A stretch of DNA of 64,000 bases from Streptomyces asoensis (lineage in GTDB: Bacteria; Actinomycetota; Actinomycetes; Streptomycetales; Streptomycetaceae), in the NCBI RefSeq assembly GCF_013085465.1, contig NZ_CP049838.1:9238001-9302000 (forward strand), in the 5' to 3' direction. Positions 19,184 through 27,700 of this stretch are shown one piece after another. Below the pieces are notes generated by a model. It ran no database searches. It was not told where the DNA came from and saw only the letters and a list, made by a program, of their open reading frames with translations. Positions within the stretch are counted from its first letter, which is position 1, and every line of letters starts with the position of its first letter. The translations under genes and the position numbers were made by a program.

Positions 19184-20308
19184 ATGACCGACCTGCTGCG
19201 CGCCCCCGCCGAGCTCAAGTACGCCGAGGAACTCGACTGGCTGGAGTCGATCGACGACAACCCCAAGCCGTTCTCCTGGCGGCTGTCCCCGAAGATGGTC
19301 CGTCTGTTCGTCCTGGGCTCCGAGCGCGCCGACGGCCTCGACCGGGAGATCGCGCCGAAGTGGTTCGGCGACCGCAGCTTCGTCGAGCGCTCCATCGTCA
19401 CCCTCGCCTCCGACCGGGGCCTGCTCCTGATCGGCGACCCCGGCACCGGAAAGAGCTGGCTGGCCGAGCTGCTGTCCGCCGCGATCTCCCGCAACTCCAC
19501 GCTGGTCGTGCAGGGCACGGCGGGCACCACCGAGGACCACATCAAGTACTCGTGGAACGTCTCGATGGTCATCGCCAAGGGCCAGTCACGCGAGTCGATG
19601 ATCCCCTCGCCGATCATGACCGCGATGGAGACCGGCTCGATCGGCCGCTTCGAGGAGCTCACCCGCTCCACCAGCGACGTCCAGGACGCGCTGATCTCGA
19701 TCCTCTCCGAGAAGTACATCTCCGTCCCGGAGCTGGGCAGCGACCAGGACAGCGACAACATCGTGTTCGCCAAGCCCGGCTTCTCGGTCATCGCCACCGC
19801 CAACAGTCGGGACCGGGGCGTCAACGACCTCTCCTCGGCACTCAAGCGCCGCTTCAACTTCGTGCGCATCCCGGTGGTGACGAACAAGAAGAGCGAGGCG
19901 GAGATCGTCCGGTTCCGCACCGAGGAACTGCTGCGCCGCCACCGGATCGAACTCGACGTCCCGCCGACCCTGCTGGACGTGCTGCTGCGCAGCTTCGCCG
20001 ACCTGCGGGCCTCCTCGGCCGCTGCCGGCAGCGACGACGAGAAGCTGGAGTCCGCCCTGTCCACGGCCGAGCAGATCGGCGTCCTCGAGGACGCCATCCT
20101 GCACAGCAACTTCTTCGGCGAACGCGCCCTCACCGCCCACACCCTCGCCTCCTCCCTCGTCGGTTCCCTGGCCCGGCGGGCACCGGAGGACCTCGCCATC
20201 CTCAACAAGTACCTGCACGGTGTCGTCGAACCGCGCAGCAAGGAGGAAGGGGGCTCCTGGCCGGAGTTCCTCGAGGGCGGCCGCGACGCGATCGCGACCC
20301 TGTCGTGA
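19184..20308 (+). CDS. MoxR-like AAA+ ATPase
   Basis: This 374-residue protein has Walker A GDPGTGKS at 84-91, a Walker B-like region with acidic pair (GSIGRFEELTRS), a sensor 1 Asn in VIATANSRDRG and an arginine-finger stretch SALKRRFNF. MoxR ATPases are remodelling machines working with vWA proteins in metal insertion, complex assembly or stress responses. The ATG at 19184 follows GGAAAGG. The stop TGA overlaps the following GTG as GTGA. The order SWIM, vWA, MoxR, DUF5682 argues for one complex. Confidence 0.9.
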   Translation: MTDLLRAPAELKYAEELDWLESIDDNPKPFSWRLSPKMVRLFVLGSERADGLDREIAPKWFGDRSFVERSIVTLASDRGLLLIGDPGTGKSWLAELLSAAISRNSTLVVQGTAGTTEDHIKYSWNVSMVIAKGQSRESMIPSPIMTAMETGSIGRFEELTRSTSDVQDALISILSEKYISVPELGSDQDSDNIVFAKPGFSVIATANSRDRGVNDLSSALKRRFNFVRIPVVTNKKSEAEIVRFRTEELLRRHRIELDVPPTLLDVLLRSFADLRASSAAAGSDDEKLESALSTAEQIGVLEDAILHSNFFGERALTAHTLASSLVGSLARRAPEDLAILNKYLHGVVEPRSKEEGGSWPEFLEGGRDAIATLS

Positions 20309-23100
20309 CCGGGACCCCCGAGGGCACGTTCACGGCCCTGCGCACGCAACTCCAGGACGCCGCCACCACGTTCGCCGACGGTCCCGCGGCGCTGGAGGGC
20401 ATCCTGCGAGGCATCGTCGACGACGTCGAACGCGCGGTGAGCGAACCCCTGGAGATCTTCCCCGTCTGCCACCACTCACCGGCCTCGGCCATCGCCATGG
20501 CACGCCGACTGCGCGAGAAGCAGCCGAGGACCGTCTACCTCGAGCTGTGCGAGGACATGGCGCCCCTCCTCACCGAGCTGCGCAACTGCCGTCTGCCGGT
20601 GGCGGTCCAGTCCTTCGCGAGCGAGATCGAGGGCTTCCCCGCCGACTGGGCACCGCTCTCGGTGGTCGCCCCGGTCACCGAGGCCTCCGCCGAGTACCAG
20701 GCCATCGCCTACGCGCTCGACACCCCGGGCGTCGAACTCGTCCTCGTCGACCGCTCCTCGGACCATGTCTTCCAGTGGGAGACCGGACCCGACGGCGAAG
20801 GCGATCCCGACGCGCCCGAGGCGGCGGAACAGACCGCCCTGCACGGCGACGCCGTCGGCGTGGAGATCGGCGACCTGCGCCCGCGCTTCGCCGAACTGGA
20901 GGAGCACCTGCTGCGCCACGGCCGGGTACGGCACTGGTCGGAGTGGTGGCACCAGTACGTCGAACTGCCCCTCGGCGACAGCGACCACGACACCTACCGC
21001 CAGGTGATGCTGCTCATCGGCAGCCTCTTCCGGCGCCTCGCCCCCGGCGACCCCCGCAAGGTACGGGTCGACGAGGACCGCGAGCGGTACATGTGGACCC
21101 GCATGCGCGAGCACCTCGCCGCCACCGGCGCCGACCCCGCCGACTGCCTCTACGTCTGCGGCGCCTTCCACGCGGCCAGCCGGGTCGCGGAGTTCGGCGT
21201 GCACGGCAGCGACACCTTCACCATCAGCCCGCCGAGCGGCACCAAGTGGCGGCACGGCCTGATCCCGTCCAGCCACGGCGCGATCGAGGCGCAGTTCGGA
21301 CTGGCCGCGGGCTCGGTGTCCATCGCCGCGACGGAATGGGCGAAGAACGTCAGGCGCACCGGCGTCCGCCCGTTCCGTCTGGAGGGCCAGGCAGGCACGA
21401 AGAAGAGCACGAAGCCGAGGAAGGCCCTCGCCCCGAGGGCCCCCGCATCGGCCGGCCCGGCCGCCGACCGGCTCACCGGTTTCCTCCAGCGGCCGCCCGC
21501 CCTCGACGCCCTCGACGAGGCCGAACTGCTCGGCTGGTCCGTGGAGATCGTGCGCGCCGCCCGCCGTAACGGCTACCTCGCCTCCACCGCCGATGCCATC
21601 GCCGTCTTCGAGACGTCGATCCTGTTGGCCGGGATGCGCGACCGCGCCAAGCCGACGCCGTACGACTTCCAGGACGCGGCCGTCACCTGCATCGAGAAGG
21701 ACGCCGTACCGGGCCGGCGGGACGTGGGCCGGCTGGTCGAGATCATGATGGGCGGCGACCGCGTCGGCCAGGTCGGCTACGACGCGCTGCCGCCGCTGGC
21801 CCGCGATGTGCACGACCGGCTAGCACCGCTGGACCTGAAGCTCCAGCAGCGCGGAGTGCAGCGCGCGCTGCTGGACATCGCCTCGCGGCCGGAACTCGCG
21901 CGCTGCTCCGACCTGTTGTGGATGCTGCGCCGGCTGCTGCCGCAGGGCGCGGCCCGGCCCATCATGGGCGAGCGCCGCCTCGGCGAACACCCCATCCAGG
22001 AGTCCTGGGACCTGGCCCTGGGCACCCACCAGCGCGCCCTCATCGAGCTGGGTTACGAGGGCGTCAGCATCGAGCAGGTTCTCGAACAGCGGCTGCGGCG
22101 CGCCGCGTACGCCCCGCAGGCGACGGCGGCGCAGGTCCTGGAGGCCGTCGAGGACGCCACGCTCTATCTGCGCAGCCGCCGTCTCGCCGACGAGCTCGGT
22201 ACCCGGGCCCTGGAGGTCCTGGCGAGCGAGCGCAGTGTCGACGGCGCGCCGGAGGTGCTGCGCCGGGTCCGTCGGCTGCTGGCCCACTACCGCACCGCCG
22301 AACCGGTGCTCCCGCCCTGGATCGAGTCCTTCGTCAAGACCGGCTACGCGCACTACTGCACCCTGCTGCCGACGGCGTTCACCGACGACGACGCGACCGT
22401 CCGCCAGGTCGCGGCGATGCTGGGCTTCCTGTTCGGCATGGAGGGCCTGGCGCTGTCCCTGGGCTGCGACCGCACCCAGCTCGAACTCGCCCTCGCCCAG
22501 TCCCACCCGACCGAGCCGTCCCGCACCGCCCTGCTGTGGGCGGCACAGACCCACCTGGGCACCCTGCCGAGGACGGCACTGCGGGCGCGCTGCGCGGAAC
22601 TGCTCGGCAACCCGTTGGTGGTGCCCGCCTACCCGCGCTATCTCAGCGGGTTCGTGCACGCCCTGGAACCGGTCCCGGGCCTGGCCGACTTCGTCGTCGA
22701 GGCCGTGTCGAACGCGTTCGCCCTGCTCCCCGACGCGGTGCTGCTGCCCTGGCTGCCGACCCTCATCGGCACCCTGCGGGCCGGTGGTGCCGAACAGGCC
22801 CCGCTGCTGATCCGCGAGGCGGGCCGGGTCTTCCCCGCCCGGCTCACCGAGCTGGACACCTGGGTACCGCCGTGGCGGCTCCCGCAGGAACCGCCACGCA
22901 TGCCGGTGGAGTCGGCGGCGAGCACCGCGGGCGGCCTGCCGCTCCTCGCCGCGCACCCGGCGACCTGCGATGCGCTGGCGGACCTGCTGGGCTGCGACGG
23001 GGCGTGGGAGAGCCCCGACGTCGGGTCGTCGGGAGCGGCCCTTCTCGCCCGGTATCCGCAGACCGCGCGGGCGTTGGAGGCGCTGGAGGCTGTCAGCTGA
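20305..23100 (+). CDS. DUF5682-family protein
   Basis: This 931-residue protein has an N-terminal motif VCHHSPASA (His56, His57), the counterpart of the family's HHGP-type start, followed by TVYLELCEDMAPLL and a histidine/acid-rich block (VCGAFHAASR, IPSSHGAIEAQFG). A long helical C-terminal half follows. Members occur with MoxR and vWA genes. The enzymatic role is not established; conserved His and acidic residues suggest a metal- or hydrolase-like N-terminal domain. The GTG start overlaps the MoxR stop. The 3' end overlaps the convergent repeat-protein gene by 8 bases. It is the probable effector or substrate-handling arm of the operon, which is inference. Confidence 0.85.
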   Translation: MTGTPEGTFTALRTQLQDAATTFADGPAALEGILRGIVDDVERAVSEPLEIFPVCHHSPASAIAMARRLREKQPRTVYLELCEDMAPLLTELRNCRLPVAVQSFASEIEGFPADWAPLSVVAPVTEASAEYQAIAYALDTPGVELVLVDRSSDHVFQWETGPDGEGDPDAPEAAEQTALHGDAVGVEIGDLRPRFAELEEHLLRHGRVRHWSEWWHQYVELPLGDSDHDTYRQVMLLIGSLFRRLAPGDPRKVRVDEDRERYMWTRMREHLAATGADPADCLYVCGAFHAASRVAEFGVHGSDTFTISPPSGTKWRHGLIPSSHGAIEAQFGLAAGSVSIAATEWAKNVRRTGVRPFRLEGQAGTKKSTKPRKALAPRAPASAGPAADRLTGFLQRPPALDALDEAELLGWSVEIVRAARRNGYLASTADAIAVFETSILLAGMRDRAKPTPYDFQDAAVTCIEKDAVPGRRDVGRLVEIMMGGDRVGQVGYDALPPLARDVHDRLAPLDLKLQQRGVQRALLDIASRPELARCSDLLWMLRRLLPQGAARPIMGERRLGEHPIQESWDLALGTHQRALIELGYEGVSIEQVLEQRLRRAAYAPQATAAQVLEAVEDATLYLRSRRLADELGTRALEVLASERSVDGAPEVLRRVRRLLAHYRTAEPVLPPWIESFVKTGYAHYCTLLPTAFTDDDATVRQVAAMLGFLFGMEGLALSLGCDRTQLELALAQSHPTEPSRTALLWAAQTHLGTLPRTALRARCAELLGNPLVVPAYPRYLSGFVHALEPVPGLADFVVEAVSNAFALLPDAVLLPWLPTLIGTLRAGGAEQAPLLIREAGRVFPARLTELDTWVPPWRLPQEPPRMPVESAASTAGGLPLLAAHPATCDALADLLGCDGAWESPDVGSSGAALLARYPQTARALEALEAVS

Positions 23101-24660
23101 CCGGCAGCGCCCCCACCAGGGCGCGGAGGGTGCCCTCGGCCAGGGCCGGGTTGGCGGCGGCGTGGTGGGCCAGCTCCTCGTCGTCGAGGAGTTCCGCCAG
23201 CAGGGAGGGCGGCAGGTTCGGGTGGCGGGCGAACGCCGCCCGGACGGCGGGTTCGGGGTCCCGGGTGAGCCGTGCCACGGCGGCCGGCGGGGTCCCGGGG
23301 TCGCGGGCGGCGAGGGCCCGGACGGCGGGATCCTCGTCGTCGGCGTGGGCGGCCAACCCGTCCGTCGGAAAGTTCGGCCGGGTGACGAGATGGGCGCGCT
23401 CGGGCCCGGTGTACTCCAGGAAGCTGCGCAGCAGGAGGGCCGCCGGGACGTCCGGTTGGTTCTGGGCCAGCAGGACGCGGACGCCGAGGTCGTCGTCGGC
23501 GGCCAGCCGGGTCACGAGGTCGGGCGGCAGGGTGCGCTCCCGCGCCGCCTCCCGGCGCAGCATCGGGTGACCGGAGAGCGCGTCCCGGCGGACGGCCTCG
23601 GGGTCCCGCGGGTCCAGCCGCTCGGGGTAGAAGCAGAACGGCTCGTCCAGGGGGACCTCGTAGTCGATCGCGGCCCGTTCCTCCTCGGTCCACGTGGGGT
23701 GGAGGGACACGGACAGCCGGACCTTCGGGTCGGGATCGGCCGCGAGGACCCGGAGCTCGTCGTGGTCGAGGTCGCGGTGGCGGGCGACCATCCGGCGTAC
23801 GTCGGGTTCGGGATCCGTGACCAGCGCGCGGCGTTCGACGGGACCGAGGTCGGCGCGGCGCGCGATGTGCCACCGGACCTCCGGGTCCGGATCGGCGGCC
23901 AGCAGGGCCACGACGTCGGGCGGGAGACTGGGGTTGCCCGCGATCATCTGTCGGTCCTGGGGACCGGCCGGAGCGGTGAGGACGCGGTCCACGACGGCCC
24001 TGCTGAGAGCGTCGTGGAGCAGTGCGCCGGTGCGGGCGTGGCAGGGCCGGTCGGGCAGCACGCTCTCCACCCACACCGGATCCTCGTGGCGCAGCCGGTC
24101 CTGTGCTCGCTTCCGTACCTCGTCGTCGGGTCCGCCAGCAGCGCGGCCCGTGTCTTCGCGTCCTGCCATCCCCACATGCCGACTCCCCAGGCGCGGACCT
24201 TCGCGTCCGGATGCGTTGCCATGGAGCGGCGCAGCGTGAGGGAGAACTGCCGGTAGAAGGTGCCGCCCAGGTGCTCCGGATCGTAGGTGTTCATCATGCG
24301 GACGACGGCGTCGTCGGGCAGCGGCCCGGGCTCGGCGGGGGCGGTCACCCGAGGGGCCTCGGCGAGATGGGCGCGAACGAACCAGTGCGGATCGTCCACC
24401 AGCCGCACCCGCTGGGCCGGGTCGACGTGAGGATTGCGGGCGAAGAAGCTACGGGTGCGGTGGTCGGGATGTTCGATGACGGCGTCGACGACCGCCTCGG
24501 GCAGGACCCGGTCCCGGCACAGCACCATCCGTACGGCGAGCGGCGCCTCCGCCAAAAGGTGCAGCAGGACGTCCTGCGGAGTCGAGGGGTTCAGGGCGAC
24601 TCCGGCCAGGCGCCGGGTGGCGAGATCGGCGTCCTCCCAGATCTGCTCGGGTGTGGGCAC
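23093..24660 (-). pseudogene. Frameshifted leucine-rich-repeat-variant protein
   Basis: Two reading frames together encode one protein of about 520 residues. The first runs from GTG 24660 (PTPEQIWEDADLATRR) through WGWQDAKTRAALLADP; the second continues as DDEVRKRAQDRLRHED to the stop at 23093. One missing base near 24127 breaks the frame: adding a single C would read ADPDDEVRKR and restore continuity. Both halves contain repeats of about 24 residues with the pattern NPxxPxxVxxLLAxDPDPxVR, typical of LRV/HEAT-like solenoids. The gene may be truly broken, or the base may be a sequencing error. Its tail overlaps the DUF5682 stop. The GTG follows GGGGGGA. Confidence 0.75.
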
Positions 24661-24686
24661 GCGGCGAATCCCCCCAGGTCACGATC

Positions 24687-24713
24687 GGGCCCCCTGTCGA
24701 GGACAGGGGGCCC
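24687..24713 (-). terminator. Strong terminator after the GH43 gene
   Basis: Perfect 12-bp stem GGGCCCCCTGTC / GACAGGGGGCCC with a 3-base loop, 44 bases beyond the GH43 stop and 27 bases before the repeat-protein start. Confidence 0.85.
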
Positions 24714-24756
24714 ATGACCTTAACCGCCCGGCCGGATCGAGGGCCAGGCGTCCGAG

Positions 24757-27700
24757 CTACCGGCGCCCGTAGCCGACCGTGATGACGCCGTTGACCTTCG
24801 CCGGGGTGCCACTGTTGTAGACCACCTCCCCGCCGGCTTTCTTCCAGATCTTGATGAGGAAGGTGTCCGGGCTGTCCGTCGTCGTGACGCGGAAGCCGTA
24901 GCCGCTCTTGCCGTTGAACGTGCCCGAGCCCTGGAGGACGGCCGTGGAGCCGGAGACGACGAGCCAGTCGAGGCCGGTGGAGCGGAACTTCAGGCGGGCC
25001 GGCCTGAAGTCGAAGGTGACCCCTCCGGCCGGGGCGGTGGCCCCCGGCAGATAGCCGGCCGTGAGCGAGAAGAACGCCCGGCCCGTCAGCTTCGGCCCGA
25101 CCTTGGCAGCGACGGTGCCGGCGCCCACCACCGGTCCGGCGGCACGGTCGTACACGATCAGCTCGGGGAGCGTCGTGGCGGCCGAGGCACCGTCGTCGTC
25201 GGTGACGGTGATCACCGGACGGCGGATGCCCGCCGAGGTGTAGGTGTGCTCGGCACGGCAGCCGGACGAGGTGACCGTGCCGGTGGTCGGCTTGCCGCCG
25301 TCCTTCCAGTCGATCACGCAGGTGTGGGTGTCACCGGCGCCCGGGTCGCCGAACCGGACGGTGACGGCCGTACCGCGGCCGGCCGCGACCGGGCCCGACG
25401 GGCCGGTGGCGGATGTGATGGCCGGGGCCGCGTTCGTCACCGTCACCACGGCCGAGTCGGTGCTGCGGCCGCCGGTCAGGGTGGCGGTGTAGGTGCCGTT
25501 GTCGGTGCAGGTGAGCGTGGTGTGGGCGGCGGCGGGGTCCTTGACCGTGCAGGGCGCGCCCTTCTCGAGGGTCCATCGTGCGCCGCCCGCCCCGGAGACC
25601 GTGCCGTTCAGGGCGATCGCGGCGCCCTCGACGCCCTGGGCGTCCGGACCGGCGTGGACGATGGTGACCGGGTCGATGCTCGTGAGGGTGGGCACGACCT
25701 TCTCGATCAGGCCGTCGGCGTCGAACTCCAGCTTGTCGACGGTGGTTTCGCGGTGCGTGCCGTCACCGCCGGGGATGGCGAAGCGGTGGTAGGCGATGTA
25801 CCAGTCGTCCGTTCCCGGCACCTGGACGACCGAGTGGTGGCCGGTGCCCTTGATGCCGAGGGAGAGGTCCTTCTCCAGGATCACGCCGCGCTTGGTCCAC
25901 GGGCCGGTGGGCGAGGGGCCGGTGGCGTAGGCGACGCGGTAGTTCTCGTCCCGGGTGTCGTTCTCCGACCACGTGAAGTAGTAGGTGCCCTTGCGCTTGA
26001 CGACGAAGCTGCCCTCGTTGTAGCCGCTCGGGGTGATGTCCGTGATCTTCGAGGCGTCGAAGGAGACCATGTCGTCGCCGAGCGGGACGACATAGGCGTG
26101 GCCGTTGCCCCAGTAGAGGTACGACCGGCCGTCGTCGTCCGTGAAGACCGCCGGGTCGATCATCTGGCCGCTGTACTGGCCGGCCTTGAGCAGCGGCTTG
26201 CCCAGGGCGTCCGTGAACGGGCCGGTGGGCGAGTCGGAGACGGCGACACCGATGTTGGCGTCGGCGCAGAAGTAGAAGTAGTACTTTCCGTTCTTCTCGG
26301 CGATCGCCGGCGCCCAGGCCCTGCTGTCCGCCCAGCTCACGTCCGGCCCCAGGTCGAGGATGACCCCGTGGTCCGTCCAGTGCACCAGGTCGGTCGACGA
26401 GTACGCCTTGAACTGCGTACCGCTCCAGCCCTCGAAGCCGTCGGTCGTCGGGTACAGGTAGAAGGTGTCACCGAAGCGCACGATGTTCGGGTCGGCGTTG
26501 AGACCCGGCAGCACCGGGCTCTTCATGACCAGCGCCGACACGGTCCAGGTGCGCTTGGTGCCGTCCGAGCCGGTCACCTCGTACGTCACCGGCTTGCTGA
26601 AGTCGTGCACGCTGCCCGAGGCGGGGCTGATCGCCGCGCCGTGGGCGAGGGTGAACTCCGGTGCCAGCGCGGTGAGATCGGTGCCCTCCTTCAGCGGCAG
26701 CGTGACCTTGCTGGCCGCGTTGTCGAGGAGGGCGTCGACCTTCAGCGCGGGGTGCGTCGCCTTGGCGATGCCCGCGGTGTTGCCGCTGAGCTCCATGACC
26801 TCCGCGGCCGACAGGGCCCGGTCGTAGACGCGGAAGTCGTCGACCTCGCCGCCGAAGTACGGGTCGGCCGAGTACAGCGACCTGCCGATGTAGCCGCTGT
26901 GGTCCTTGGCGGAGTCGTACAGCTCGGACGGCTTCACGGTGGTCGTCGTGCGGGCCGCCTCGACGCCGTCGACGTAGAGGACCATCGTGCCGGTGGCGCC
27001 GTCGAGGGTGACCGTGACATGCCGCCACTCGCCGGGGGTGAGCTGCGAGCCGGCCGTCAGCTTCGACTCCGCCGACCAACTCGCCTTCGTGATCGCCGAG
27101 TACAGGCTGGATCCGCCGTTGGAGGGGGTGGCGAAGAGGTACTTGTCGCTGTCGGGTCCGAGCCCGAACAGCCACTGGAAGGAGGAGCCGCCCTTCCACT
27201 TGGCGTACGTGGACACGGTGACGCTGTCGGCGCCCTTCAGCACGCCGTTCGGGATCTTGACGTACGGGGAGGTGGCGGAGTCGCCGGACATCTTGAACGA
27301 GCCGCCGTCCACGCCGGTCCCGAACTCGGGCGTGCGGACGTAGGTGCCGTGGTTGCCGTGGCCGCTGGAGTCGACGGCGATGTTGCCGGACGTCTCGTCG
27401 AAGCCGTAGTGCAGCAGCAGGTCGGCGGGCACGTCGGCGCCCTCCTCGGAGACCGTCACCCGGGCCCGGACGGGAAGCGCGGCGCCGTCGGGCAGGCTTC
27501 CGGTCACCGTGAACGTGCCGGCCTGCGCGTACGCCGAGGCCGGTACGTCGTCCCAGGCCACCGCCACCGGGCGCGGGACGCCGTCGGCGTAGGTGGCGAT
27601 CACGGTCGCGGGCAGTACCGGGGCCTGGCCGATCCGTGTCTTCACCGACACGTCCTCGACGCTCTCGACCAGCTGGTCCGGCTGGTAGGCGCGCAGCAGC

